Positions 1 through 9,683 of a stretch of DNA of 64,000 bases are shown here, in pieces. The stretch lies in the NCBI GenBank assembly GCA_002304445.1, contig NEVA01000004.1, forward strand, positions 124,001 to 188,000, read 5' to 3'. Origin of the DNA: Opitutia bacterium Tous-C4FEB (GTDB lineage: Bacteria; Verrucomicrobiota; Verrucomicrobiia; Opitutales; Opitutaceae). The notes beneath the pieces were generated by a model. That model saw only the letters and a program-made list of their open reading frames with translations. It did no database searches and was not told the origin of the DNA. The first letter of the stretch is position 1. Each line of letters opens with the position of its first letter. Made by a program: the position numbers and the translations under genes.

Positions 1-1019
1 CCGGCGACCAGTTGAAAGCGGGGTGACCGGAGCGCGCCGGTTTCCCAGCGCTGCGCCTTTTCCACCAAGAGATCCACGGCGTCGATTCCGATCAGGTCGG
101 TGTTCTGCCGGATGCCGGCGATGGCGCCGCCGGAGTCGGCCACAGCCAGAGAAATCAGACCGATCTCGCGGGGCGCGTGGCCCAACAGCTCGGGGTCGCG
201 GATGGAGAAAATGACCGCATCGAGGCGGTGGCGTGCGATCCAAGCGTTGAGCAGAGAAGGGAGTTCATCGCGGGTTTCGGGCATGAGAGCGGGCAAGCGT
301 CGGCTTTGGGGCAGTGACTGTTGGGCGACCAGAAATCCGGACCACCAACGGTGGCCCATCCGCCGGCTGGCGTAGGCCGGCAGCGCCAATCCGATGCGGC
401 GATAGCCGAGGGCGAGCGCGTTTTCGAACGCGATTTGCGCGCTGCGGTAGTGATCGTCGGCGACGCGATCGATGGCGGGGTTTTGCACGCTGGGGCCGAG
501 ACCGACGACGGCAAAGTCGGTGAAATTAAAATCAATCGAGCTCTGGTCGCCGGGCAGTGGGGCCACGAGCACTCCGTGGACGCCACGAGCCTTGAGCAAG
601 TCGGCGAGACGTTTGGGGCGCATGTCGGTCTTGGTGAGGGAGAATTCATCGAGCCGAAATCCGCGTTGGGCGGCTCGGGCCGAAGCGGCGGAGTGCAACT
701 GGCGGACGGTGTCGATGTCGCGCCACGCGTCGTTGGGGCGATCGGCGGTAAAAAAAGCGAGCGAGGCCTGGGCGGGCACGATGGTGGCGGGGGCGCGGCG
801 CGAGCGCATGAGGGCGGCGACCAGCGGGTTTTTCCTGTAACCCAGCTGCGCGGCGGCCGACTCGATGCGCGCGCGAGTGGCGGCGGGGATGCTGGGGTGT
901 TGTTGCAAGGCCAGCGATACCGCGGAGCGGGAGACGCCGGCCTGGGCGGCAACCTCGCGCATCGAAACGCGGCCGACGGCGAAGGGGATTCGGGCGGAAA
1001 CGGTGGGATCGGATTTCAT
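1..1019 (-). CDS. LacI-family transcriptional regulator (3' end cut by window edge)
   Basis: Read on the minus strand from the ATG at 1019, the frame stays open to the window edge (about 339 codons), so the C-terminus is missing. Residues about 19-60 form a LacI-type helix-turn-helix plus hinge (VSMREVAAQAGVSRSAVSLA, then RIESAAAQLGY). A periplasmic-binding-protein-like sensor domain follows. It sits divergently from the TonB-receptor/sulfatase/lyase run, so it probably senses a sugar from that pathway and binds in the 190-nt divergent region. The domain call is seen directly. The ligand and the regulated genes are inferred from position only. Confidence 0.9.
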   Translation of the reverse strand, partial: MKSDPTVSARIPFAVGRVSMREVAAQAGVSRSAVSLALQQHPSIPAATRARIESAAAQLGYRKNPLVAALMRSRRAPATIVPAQASLAFFTADRPNDAWRDIDTVRQLHSAASARAAQRGFRLDEFSLTKTDMRPKRLADLLKARGVHGVLVAPLPGDQSSIDFNFTDFAVVGLGPSVQNPAIDRVADDHYRSAQIAFENALALGYRRIGLALPAYASRRMGHRWWSGFLVAQQSLPQSRRLPALMPETRDELPSLLNAWIARHRLDAVIFSIRDPELLGHAPREIGLISLAVADSGGAIAGIRQNTDLIGIDAVDLLVEKAQRWETGALRSPRFQLVA

Positions 1020-1063
1020 AGTTTGCGGTGGCATCCTGCGGAACGAACGGGCGGTTCGGGCGT

Positions 1064-1096
1064 GATTCGGCGTGGGGTAGGGAACGAAGCCGAATC
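1064..1096. promoter_or_regulatory. Inverted repeat in the divergent lacI-like/TonB-receptor region
   Basis: The 8-nt arms GATTCGGC (1064-1071) and GCCGAATC (1089-1096) are exact reverse complements separated by 17 nt. A second, weaker pair TTACT/AGTAA lies at 1136-1140 and 1151-1155, nearer the receptor start. Either could be an operator for the adjacent LacI-type regulator. The long spacer of the first pair is unlike a classical LacI half-site arrangement, so the role is uncertain. Confidence 0.35.
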
Positions 1097-1212
1097 GGGA
1101 AATTTCTGCGTTACGAAGCGGGACAAAACCAAGAGTTACTCAACAATGCCAGTAAAGTCGTTTTTGCTATGCCATCACCCCGATGTCTTGGTCCATCCTC
1201 CCCATCCAGCCC

Positions 1213-3963
1213 ATGAAACTACCCTACGGTCAGACATTCAAAACCAACGCTCTTTGGCGTTCCCTCAGCTGGGTGCTGGTTGCCCCCGCGCTGCTCGCAC
1301 AAGTGGTGACTCCGCCCAGCCCGCAAGTCCCGGCCGATGATGCGGTCCAGCTTTCGCCTTTTGTGATTTCCTCCGAGCGAGACACGGGCTGGTCGGCCAA
1401 CGACACCCTGTCGGCCACGCGCACGAAGCAGGCGCTGAAAGATGTGCCGGTGAACATCGACGCGATCACTTCCGATTTCATGGAAGATCTCGGCCTGAAC
1501 ACCGCCGATGAGGTCACCAAATTCGTCGCCAACGTTTACGCCGCGCCGACGATGGAAAATGACAATCAGACCGACAACTTTTCCTTCCGCGGCCTCTCCC
1601 AGCGCTTCAACGTCTCGCGCAATTACTTCCGGTGGTATGTCCCGAGCGACACTTACAACGTTGAGCGCATCGACTTCGGCAAAGGCTCGAACTCGCTGAT
1701 CTTCGGCGATGTCGAACCCGGCGGCCAGGGATCGGTCTTCACGAAGCGCGCGCTGATGAAAAACTTCGGCACCGCCTTTGCGCAATACGGCAGCAACGAC
1801 GCCTACCGCATGCAGCTCGACGTCAACCGGAAGCTTCGCAGTGGTCTCGCTCTCCGCTTCAACGCCGTGCGGCGCGAGGAACGCACCTTTCAGGATGCTT
1901 CCGCCTACAAACTTGCCGGCGAGACGCTCGCGCTCACTTGGCAGCCTTTCCGAAACACGCTCGTCCGCCTCGAAGCTGAACGCGGCGATTTCGACAACGC
2001 CCGCGGCTTCGCCGGCACCACCGTGCGCGAACAGTCTGCGCGCTCCCTCGGCTTCACGAGCGCCGGTCCGTGGTTCACGTCCGACGGCGCATGGTTCAAC
2101 CAATCGACCCTCGCCGCGGCCGATCGCAGCTCGACCAACGGCCCCGCCGGCGGCAGCCCGACGCTGCTTGAGGGCGGTTTTTTTGACGTCAGCATGCGCA
2201 ACGCCGCCGGCGTGGTCGTGGGCACGAAACGGATTTTCGGAAACCCAAAACATTACAACCTCCGCGGTTCGTTCGACCGCCAGGGCCGGCCGTTCAGCAC
2301 TTACTCCGTCACGATCGAGCAGCGCATCGGAAAACTCGGTCTCGAATTTGCCTACAACCACCAGAACCAGGATGGCCTGCGCAACGACAACTTTTTCAAC
2401 AGCACGATCAGCGTCGACGTCAACGGCCGCCCCTACATCGACACCACCGGCATCGATTGGAAACGCTTCGGCAATGACGTCGATGCGTTCCGCGGGACGG
2501 CCGTGCTGCCTCTGCAGCCGTTCACGTGGATGAAGCAACTGCTCATCGGCAGCGTCGAATACCGCGAAGACTTCACCAACAACTACCGCAAGGCGCTCTA
2601 CAACGTGAAGCGCTTTGAAAACGGCCTTGTTACCTCCGTCAACCAGACCAGCGATCGCGTCCGCTTCCGCCTCTACCTTGACGACCCCAAGTTCTACTCC
2701 CGCGAACTCTTCGACCGCTTCACCCTCGAGCGCCTGCCCGCCACCAATGATTTTCAAGCGAAACAACTTTCCTTCGGTAATGCGGCCGACGGGACCGAAT
2801 GGCGCCAAGCCTACGCCGGCGCGATCTCGGCCAGCGGAAATTATTTCAAGGGCCGCCTGTTGTCGTTGCTCGGCGTGCGCTGGGATTGGAATCGGACCCA
2901 CGAATACCGTGGCACCCGAACGTTTGGCGCTTACCGGGAAGACATCCCCCCGCCCAGTCGCGCGGATGCGATGCCCGGTGAATACGTCGAGAATCCGGCC
3001 CTGCATCTTTTCAACACAAGTTATACCGCCGGTCTCACCTATGTGCTCACGCCCGATATCAACATCTACGGCGTCTACTCCGATTCCTTCCGCTGGCAGG
3101 ACGCCCGCACCTTCGACCAAAAAATCTTTGGTCCAATATCGGGGGTGACCAAAGAAATCGGCATCAAAGGAGCCCTGTTCGACAATCGTCTGACCCTGAC
3201 GCTCGGTGTTTTCCAAATCGACCGCGCCAACGTGGAGTTCCGCTGGAATCCCTCCAATTTCAGCGCGGGCGATATCGAAGATCTCGTCAACCCGAACTCG
3301 ATCACCGCCAGCGATCCGCGATACTTCCGCACGTGGAATGACGTGAACCAATATCGCAATGTGCTCTCGACCGAATCCTCGAAGGGCTTCGATCTGACGC
3401 TACTCGCCCGTCCGGCCAAGGGTGTGCAGCTCCGCTTCACCTTCGCGCACTCCGATGTCACGACCCGTCCCGATTTTTCGGCTTTCCGCGCCTACTACGA
3501 AGCCGCTGTCAAACGTGGCGACGAGGCTCCGGCCCTGATTGCCGACGCCAAAGAGGTTTTGGATTCGAGTGACTACTCCACCAAGCCCACCGGTGCCCGG
3601 GCGGCCCCCTGGTCCGCGAGCTGGATCGCTGACTACTCGTTTCAACGCGACGTCTGGGAGCCGCTCCGCGGTGTGCGCGTCGGCATCAACGGCAGTTGGC
3701 GCGACAACTATCTGCTTTCCATCGTCAACGGACGTGAATTCTACGGCGGCACTTCGCACCTGTTGAACGCCTACGTGATGCGCGATCAAAAGATTTGGCG
3801 CCAACAGGTCCGCTTCCGCCTCGGTTGCCGCAACATCGTCGATCTTGAAAACGGCAGCACCCGCCGCGTCGGCACGACCACGTTGACCAGTGGCGTCGTG
3901 CTCTACCGGCAAATCTACGTGTTGCCGCCGCAGTGGGACCTCACCGCGACCGTGCGGTTCTGA
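1213..3963 (+). CDS. TonB-dependent receptor, tandem copy 1
   Basis: Outer-membrane receptor of about 916 residues, expected to import a large or scarce substrate using TonB energy. The N-terminus has a signal-peptide-like hydrophobic stretch ending near ALLAQ, then a TonB-box-like VQLSPFVISSE. A plug domain follows (ALKDVPVNIDAI and a GKGSNSLIFG-type segment), then a long beta-barrel ending in the aromatic TATVRF needed for barrel assembly. I chose the ATG at 1213 because it leads directly into the signal peptide; an in-frame ATG at 1183 would add ten unlikely residues. No carboxypeptidase-like N-terminal domain and no SusD partner are seen, so it is not a SusC/SusD pair. It is the first of three paralogs. 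Confidence 0.92.
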   Translation: MKLPYGQTFKTNALWRSLSWVLVAPALLAQVVTPPSPQVPADDAVQLSPFVISSERDTGWSANDTLSATRTKQALKDVPVNIDAITSDFMEDLGLNTADEVTKFVANVYAAPTMENDNQTDNFSFRGLSQRFNVSRNYFRWYVPSDTYNVERIDFGKGSNSLIFGDVEPGGQGSVFTKRALMKNFGTAFAQYGSNDAYRMQLDVNRKLRSGLALRFNAVRREERTFQDASAYKLAGETLALTWQPFRNTLVRLEAERGDFDNARGFAGTTVREQSARSLGFTSAGPWFTSDGAWFNQSTLAAADRSSTNGPAGGSPTLLEGGFFDVSMRNAAGVVVGTKRIFGNPKHYNLRGSFDRQGRPFSTYSVTIEQRIGKLGLEFAYNHQNQDGLRNDNFFNSTISVDVNGRPYIDTTGIDWKRFGNDVDAFRGTAVLPLQPFTWMKQLLIGSVEYREDFTNNYRKALYNVKRFENGLVTSVNQTSDRVRFRLYLDDPKFYSRELFDRFTLERLPATNDFQAKQLSFGNAADGTEWRQAYAGAISASGNYFKGRLLSLLGVRWDWNRTHEYRGTRTFGAYREDIPPPSRADAMPGEYVENPALHLFNTSYTAGLTYVLTPDINIYGVYSDSFRWQDARTFDQKIFGPISGVTKEIGIKGALFDNRLTLTLGVFQIDRANVEFRWNPSNFSAGDIEDLVNPNSITASDPRYFRTWNDVNQYRNVLSTESSKGFDLTLLARPAKGVQLRFTFAHSDVTTRPDFSAFRAYYEAAVKRGDEAPALIADAKEVLDSSDYSTKPTGARAAPWSASWIADYSFQRDVWEPLRGVRVGINGSWRDNYLLSIVNGREFYGGTSHLLNAYVMRDQKIWRQQVRFRLGCRNIVDLENGSTRRVGTTTLTSGVVLYRQIYVLPPQWDLTATVRF

Positions 3964-3964
3964 G

Positions 3965-4038
3965 CGGCAGAAAAAAGCGTCGCCCGATCCTGTTTTTAAA
4001 GTTCCTTTTGTAAGCTCTCCCAACCCCCAAACCTTATC
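3965..4038 (+). promoter_or_regulatory. Leader of TonB receptor copy 2, similar to the leader of copy 3
   Basis: This 75-nt gap and the gap before copy 3 (about 6830-6898) share an A-rich run, then TCGCCCGA followed by TCC or CCC, then a T-rich tract and a pyrimidine-rich end just before the ATG. The conserved block lies at about 3980-3990 here and 6845-6855 in the other leader. It may be duplicated together with the genes, or may be a kept regulatory element. Confidence 0.35.
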
Positions 4039-6807
4039 ATGATCCGTTTTCTCACATTATCCCGTCGCGTCGCTTTTTCCGGATGTCTGGCCGGAGCACT
4101 TTCGGCCTCGATCCTGTCCGGTCAGGTGGTGCCCGAGCCGGCTGCTCCACGGGTGCCCGCGCCCGACGGGGCGGTCCGGCTTTCGCCCTTTGTGATTTCC
4201 TCCGAGCAAGAAACGGGCTGGTCGGCCAATGACACCCTGTCGGCCACGCGCACCAAGCAGGCGTTGAAGGATGTGCCGGTGAACATCGACGCGATCACCT
4301 CCGATTTCATGGAAGATCTCGGCCTGTTTACGGCCGATGAGACGGCGGCGTTTGTGGCCAACGTTTACGCGGCTCCGACCATGGAGAACGACAATCAGGG
4401 AGGGAACTTCGCGTTTCGCGGCCTCAGCCAAGGCAACAACGTCAGCCGGAATTATTTCCGGTGGAACATCCCGTCCGACAATTACAACGTGGAGCGGATC
4501 GATTTCGGTAAAGGGTCCAACTCCCTTATCTTCGGCGAAGTTGAACCGGGTGGACAGGGTGCGGTGTTTACCAAACGGGCGTTGATGAAAAATTTCGGAT
4601 CCGCCACCGCGATCTACAACAGCGAAGGTGCCTACCGCCTCCAATTTGACTACAACCGGAAATTGCGGGACGGCCTCGCGTTGCGGTTCAACGCGATCAA
4701 GCGCGAGGAGCGCACCTATCAGGACGCATCCAAATACGGGCTCTTGGGCGCGACCTTGGCCCTTACCTGGCAGCCCTTCCGCAACACCGTCATCCGCGTC
4801 GAGAACGAGCGCGGCGATTTTGAAAACGCCCGCGGTTTTGCCGGCGTTTTCATCCGCGAGCAGTCCGCGCGGTCCCTTGGCTACGGCACGCAGGGCACGT
4901 ATTTTACTTCCGACGGCGTCTGGGTGCAGCAATCGACGCTCTCGGCGGCGGATCGGGCGTCGGCGAACGGTCCGGCGGGCGGTCAGCCTTCGCTGCTCGA
5001 AGGCGGTTTCTACGACGTGGCCCTGCGCAACGCCGCCGGCGTGGTCGTCGGCACCAAGCGCGTCGCCGGTCTGCCGAAGCACTACAACATCCGCGGTTCG
5101 TTTGACCGCCAAGCACGGCCATTCGACACCTACTCGATCACGATCGAGCAACGGGCGGGCCCGGTCGATTTGGAGCTGGCTTACAATTTTCAGAATCAAA
5201 TGGCCCTGCGCACGGACAATTTTTTCAGCCAGACGATCAGTCTCGATGTCAACGGCCGGCCCTACATCGACACCACGCTCGACCAGAAACGTTTCGGCAA
5301 CGAGGCGGATTCTTTCCGCGGCACCGCGGTCTACAAGTTCGATAAGTTTAAGTGGATGCAGCAGATCTTCGTCCTGAGCGGCGAATACAAGGAGGACGCC
5401 ACCGACAATCTTCGTTGGCAGTATTTCAACATCAAGGCCGTCGAGAACGGCACCGCTGCCGCCCTCAACCTCAACGCCGATCGCGGCCGTCTCCGACTCT
5501 ACCTTGACGACCCGAAGTTCTACTCGCGGGAGCTTTTCGACCGACTCAAACCGGAGAATCTGCCCGTGACGGATAAAGTTAACATGGTGGCCCTGCGCCT
5601 CTTTCCCGCCGGCACTTCGGCGACGAGTGGCACCGAATGGCGCCAGTCGTATGCCACGTCCTTCTCGGCGAGCGGCCGCTATTTCCGCGGCAAGTTGCAA
5701 TCGCTGTTCGGTGCCCGCCGCGATTGGAACCGAGTCTATGAATATGTCGGCACGCGCACCTTTGGCCGGTTCAACGAAGATATCGCTCCGCCCAAGCGGT
5801 CCGATGCGCTTCCGGGCGAATATCGAGAGAACTTGTTTATGCGTCAGGCCAATACCAGCTACACCGGCGGGCTGACGCTGGCGCTGACGAAGGACATCAA
5901 TCTTTACGGGGTCTATTCGGAGTCATTTCGTTTCCAAGCAGCCCGCACCTTTGACCGCGAGCGTTTCGGTCCGATTGCCGGTGTGACCAAAGAGGTCGGT
6001 CTGAAGGGCAACTTTTTCGGCGACCGTGCTTCCTTCACCTTGGGCGTCTTTGAAATTGACCGCGAGAATGTCGTGCGGACGTGGAATGGCGTCATCGATT
6101 TTTCCGCGAGCGAGACCGAGGACATGATGAATCCGAATAACGTGCTGCCCGGTGATCCCGGTTACCGCTATGTGGAACCGGGCACCGCCAGCGCCTCGCG
6201 CAACTACCGCTCGACCGAGAGTTCCACCGGTGCCGATCTCACGATGATGGTGCGGCCCGTCCAAGGCTTGCAGCTCCGCTTCTCCTTCGGCCGCACCAAG
6301 GTTCTGGGCGTGCCCGACCTCAAAGCTTTCCGCAGCTACTACGACGCCGCCGTTGCCCGCGGGAACGAAAGCCCGGCGATGCTCTCGGATGCGAAGCTCT
6401 TGCTTGATTCACTTGACATCGCGACCAAACCCGCCGGGGCGCGGGCGGCGCCATGGTCGGCGAGCTGGATCGCCGACTATTCGTTTAACCGGAGCGCTTG
6501 GGCGCCCCTGCGCGGCGTGCGGCTTGGGGTCAACGGCAGCTGGCGGGATGATTATCTCCTCGGCATCGCCAGCGGCCAAGAACTCGTCGGGGGCTCGACG
6601 CACCTCGTCGGCGCCTACGTTATGCGCGACCAAAAAATATGGGGCCAGCAGGTTCGAGTCCGCGCCGGGGTGAGGAACCTTTTCGATTTGGAGAACGAAG
6701 ACATCCGGAAGACCTCCTTCACCACCTTGGCGAGCGGCGCCAGTGTTTACCGCTACAGTTATGTCATGCCCGCGCAGTATGATCTCACGCTGACGGTCAG
6801 GTTCTAA
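4039..6807 (+). CDS. TonB-dependent receptor, tandem copy 2
   Basis: A 922-residue paralog of the preceding receptor with the same order: signal peptide (ending near ILSGQ), TonB box VRLSPFVISSE, plug, and barrel ending TLTVRF. It starts 75 nt after copy 1 in the same direction, so co-transcription is likely. The segment from the TonB box into the plug is about 94% identical to copy 1 at the nucleotide level over 157 nt (counted by eye), much closer than the flanks. Three similar receptors in a row suggest uptake of related oligosaccharides of different length or sulfation. The substrate is inferred only from the neighbours. Confidence 0.92.
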   Translation: MIRFLTLSRRVAFSGCLAGALSASILSGQVVPEPAAPRVPAPDGAVRLSPFVISSEQETGWSANDTLSATRTKQALKDVPVNIDAITSDFMEDLGLFTADETAAFVANVYAAPTMENDNQGGNFAFRGLSQGNNVSRNYFRWNIPSDNYNVERIDFGKGSNSLIFGEVEPGGQGAVFTKRALMKNFGSATAIYNSEGAYRLQFDYNRKLRDGLALRFNAIKREERTYQDASKYGLLGATLALTWQPFRNTVIRVENERGDFENARGFAGVFIREQSARSLGYGTQGTYFTSDGVWVQQSTLSAADRASANGPAGGQPSLLEGGFYDVALRNAAGVVVGTKRVAGLPKHYNIRGSFDRQARPFDTYSITIEQRAGPVDLELAYNFQNQMALRTDNFFSQTISLDVNGRPYIDTTLDQKRFGNEADSFRGTAVYKFDKFKWMQQIFVLSGEYKEDATDNLRWQYFNIKAVENGTAAALNLNADRGRLRLYLDDPKFYSRELFDRLKPENLPVTDKVNMVALRLFPAGTSATSGTEWRQSYATSFSASGRYFRGKLQSLFGARRDWNRVYEYVGTRTFGRFNEDIAPPKRSDALPGEYRENLFMRQANTSYTGGLTLALTKDINLYGVYSESFRFQAARTFDRERFGPIAGVTKEVGLKGNFFGDRASFTLGVFEIDRENVVRTWNGVIDFSASETEDMMNPNNVLPGDPGYRYVEPGTASASRNYRSTESSTGADLTMMVRPVQGLQLRFSFGRTKVLGVPDLKAFRSYYDAAVARGNESPAMLSDAKLLLDSLDIATKPAGARAAPWSASWIADYSFNRSAWAPLRGVRLGVNGSWRDDYLLGIASGQELVGGSTHLVGAYVMRDQKIWGQQVRVRAGVRNLFDLENEDIRKTSFTTLASGASVYRYSYVMPAQYDLTLTVRF

Positions 6808-6898
6808 CGCAGCGTCCGGGCGGTTCTGAGTGAAGGAAAAATAATCGCCCGACCCTTTTGAAAAGTCTCTTTCTTATGCTTTAATAAGCCCCACCCCC

Positions 6899-9670
6899 AT
6901 GATGATTAACTCCTTCATATCACCCCGTCGCGTAGCTCTGTTCGGATTTTTGGCCGGAGCACTCGCGGCCTCGGCCTTATCCGGTCAGACCGTGTCCGAG
7001 CCTGCTGCTCCCCGAGCGGCTGCGCCTGAGGAAGCGGTTCAGCTCTCACCCTTCGTGCTTTCGACCGAGCGCGATACGGGTTGGTCGGCCAACGACACGT
7101 TGTCGGCCAATCGCACCAAGCAGGCGTTGAAGGACGTGCCGGTGAACATCGACGCGATCACGGCGGACTTTATCCAAGATCTCGGGCTCTTTTCGGCTGA
7201 CGATGTCGCGGGCTACGTCGCCAACGTTTATGCGGCTCCCGTGATGGAAAACGACAACGCCAAGGGCAATTTCGCGTTCCGCGGTCTTAGCCAGACGAAT
7301 AACGTCAGCCGGAATTACTTCCGTTGGTATATCCCGTCGGACACCTACAACGTCGAACGAATCGATTTCGGCAAAGGCTCCAACTCGCTGATCTTTGGCG
7401 AGGTCGAACCCGGCGGTAACGGCGCGGTCTTCACGAAGCGTCCGCGCTATGCGAACTTCGGTGAGGTGATGGCGTTCTACAACAGCGACGGAGCCTATCG
7501 TGGGCAGTTAGATTACAACCGGAAGATCGGGTCGAATCTCGCGCTACGCCTCAACGCCGTGCGCCGTCAGGACCGGACGTTTCAGGACGCCTCCACCTAC
7601 AAATTTGCCGGCGAAACGATCGCCGCGCTTTGGCAGCCGTTCAAAACCACGTCCATCCGTCTTGAAGCGGAGCAAGGCAGCTATGAAAATGCCCGTGGTT
7701 TTGCCGGTATTTTTGTGCGCGAGCAGTCGGGCCGAGGACTGAGTTTCAACACCGCGGGAACCTACTACACCTCCGACCGCGTCTGGATTCCGTCGGCGCC
7801 TTTGCCGGCCATCGACCGGGGTGCCGCCAACGGCGTATTCGGCGGCCAGCCGTCGTTGATCGAAGGCCAGTTCTTTGACGTGCAGATGCGCAATGCCGCC
7901 GGGCTCATCGTCGGTACGAAGCGGATCAATGCTTTCCCGAAGGAATACAACATCCGCGGCTCGTTCGATAATCACTCCCGGCCGTTTCACACCTACTCGC
8001 TGACGTTGGAGCAACAACTCGGGCCGATCAGCACCGAGCTCGCCTACAACTATCAGACGCAGCAGGAGGAGCGAAATGACAACGCCTTCGACCAGACGAT
8101 CAGTGTCGACGTCAACGGCCGCCCCTTCATCGACTCGTCGCTCGACCGAAAACATTTCCGCAACGATGTTCACGCCTTCCGCGGGTCGGCGGTGTACCGC
8201 TTCGACCGGTTCAAGTGGATGCAACAGATCCTCGTCGCCAGCGCCGAGTATCGGGAGGACCAGGTGCTCAATCTGCGTTGGCAGTATTTCAACACCAAGC
8301 CCGTCGAGAACGGCACGGCCACCTCGATCAACACCACCAACGATCGCGGCCGACTCCGCATTTATCTTGATGATCCGGCCTTCTATTCGCGGGCGATTTT
8401 TGACCGCATGAAGCCCGATGTGTTGCCCGTCACCAATGCCGTCAACATGGTGGCGCTGCGGTATTTTGCCTCCGGCACGTCGGCGACGGACGGTACGGAG
8501 TGGCGCCAAGCCTACGCGGGCTCGCTCTCGGCCAGCGGCCGTTACTTCGACGGGAAGCTGCTCTCGCTTTTTGGTGTGCGCAGCGATTTCGGTCGCAGTT
8601 GGGACTACCTCGCGTTGCGGAAAGAAGGCCGCTGGAACGAGGATATCGCGCCGCCGAGCCGCAAGGACGCGTTGCCCGGAGAATATGTGCAGAACCGCAA
8701 CCTACGGCTTTCAAACACGAGTTTCACCGGCGGCCTCACCTACGTGCTTTCGAAGGACATCAATGTTTACGGCGTCTATTCCGAATCGTTCCGGTTTCAG
8801 GATGCCCGCACGTTTGATCGGCAGACGATCGGCCCGATTGACGGCGTGACCAAGGAAGTGGGGCTGAAAGGCACGCTCTTCGACGAGCGCGTCTCCTTTA
8901 CTTTGGGCGCGTTCGAGATTGACCGCCAAAACGTGGTGCTGAGTTGGAACAATTTGGTGAGCTTTTCCGACACCCAGACGGAGGACTTGATGAACCCCAA
9001 CAACGTCCTGCCCGGCGATCCGAACTATAAATATCGCGAACCCGGCACGGCGAGCGCTTCCCGGAATTTTACGGCGGTGGAGCAATCTAAAGGGTTCGAT
9101 CTCACCCTCATGGCCCGCCCGGTGAAAGGGATGCAACTCCGGGTCACGGTCGGACATGCCAAGGTCGCGAGCCAGCGGGATTTGACGTCGTTCCGCGGTT
9201 ACTATGAGGCCGCGTCGAAGCGGCCCGATGAGAGCCCCACGCTGCTGCTGGACGCCAAGAACCTGCTCGATACCCTCGACAATTCTGCCGGCGCCACCGG
9301 AGCGCGCGCCGCGCCTTGGTCGGCGAGCTGGGTGGTCGATTACGCGTTCGCCAAAGACGCGCCCGACGTCCTGCGTGGCGTGCGCATGGGCGTGAACGGC
9401 ATCTGGCGCGATGACTATCTCTTCGGTGTGCCCAACCGCCAAAAGATGATCGGTGGTTCATCCCACCTCGTGCACGCCTACGTCATGCGCGATCAGAAAA
9501 TCTGGGGCCAGCAGACGCGCATTCGGGTCGGCGTCAGAAATTTGGTGGACCTCGAAAACAACGATGTCCGCAAGACCAGTTTCACCACGCTCGCGAGCGG
9601 CGCGAACGTCTACCGCTTCTCCTACGTGATGCCGGCGCAATACAGCGCGGAGGTCACCGTCAAATTCTGA
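6899..9670 (+). CDS. TonB-dependent receptor, tandem copy 3
   Basis: Third tandem paralog, 923 residues, starting 91 nt after copy 2. It has a signal peptide ending near ALSGQ, a TonB box VQLSPFVLSTE, a plug with the shared ALKDVPVNIDAI element, and a barrel ending EVTVKF. It is more diverged from copies 1 and 2 in the plug and the extracellular loops. Two ATGs lie side by side at 6899 and 6902; either could be used and no Shine-Dalgarno sequence decides. The sulfatase gene begins 13 nt after its stop, linking the transport and desulfation genes. Confidence 0.92.
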   Translation: MMINSFISPRRVALFGFLAGALAASALSGQTVSEPAAPRAAAPEEAVQLSPFVLSTERDTGWSANDTLSANRTKQALKDVPVNIDAITADFIQDLGLFSADDVAGYVANVYAAPVMENDNAKGNFAFRGLSQTNNVSRNYFRWYIPSDTYNVERIDFGKGSNSLIFGEVEPGGNGAVFTKRPRYANFGEVMAFYNSDGAYRGQLDYNRKIGSNLALRLNAVRRQDRTFQDASTYKFAGETIAALWQPFKTTSIRLEAEQGSYENARGFAGIFVREQSGRGLSFNTAGTYYTSDRVWIPSAPLPAIDRGAANGVFGGQPSLIEGQFFDVQMRNAAGLIVGTKRINAFPKEYNIRGSFDNHSRPFHTYSLTLEQQLGPISTELAYNYQTQQEERNDNAFDQTISVDVNGRPFIDSSLDRKHFRNDVHAFRGSAVYRFDRFKWMQQILVASAEYREDQVLNLRWQYFNTKPVENGTATSINTTNDRGRLRIYLDDPAFYSRAIFDRMKPDVLPVTNAVNMVALRYFASGTSATDGTEWRQAYAGSLSASGRYFDGKLLSLFGVRSDFGRSWDYLALRKEGRWNEDIAPPSRKDALPGEYVQNRNLRLSNTSFTGGLTYVLSKDINVYGVYSESFRFQDARTFDRQTIGPIDGVTKEVGLKGTLFDERVSFTLGAFEIDRQNVVLSWNNLVSFSDTQTEDLMNPNNVLPGDPNYKYREPGTASASRNFTAVEQSKGFDLTLMARPVKGMQLRVTVGHAKVASQRDLTSFRGYYEAASKRPDESPTLLLDAKNLLDTLDNSAGATGARAAPWSASWVVDYAFAKDAPDVLRGVRMGVNGIWRDDYLFGVPNRQKMIGGSSHLVHAYVMRDQKIWGQQTRIRVGVRNLVDLENNDVRKTSFTTLASGANVYRFSYVMPAQYSAEVTVKF

Positions 9671-9683
9671 CCGAATTCTTTTT

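Noticed and set aside
155-952. A 265-codon minus-strand frame near the left edge
   Set aside because: Ser/Pro/Arg-rich nonsense composition. The real gene is the LacI regulator in another minus-strand frame, which runs off the window edge.
1219-3351. A 710-codon open frame antisense to TonB receptor 1
   Set aside because: It is the mirror of a clear receptor gene in GC-rich DNA. Its protein has no domain and an odd composition (Val/Gly/Glu/Arg repeats), so it is a shadow frame.
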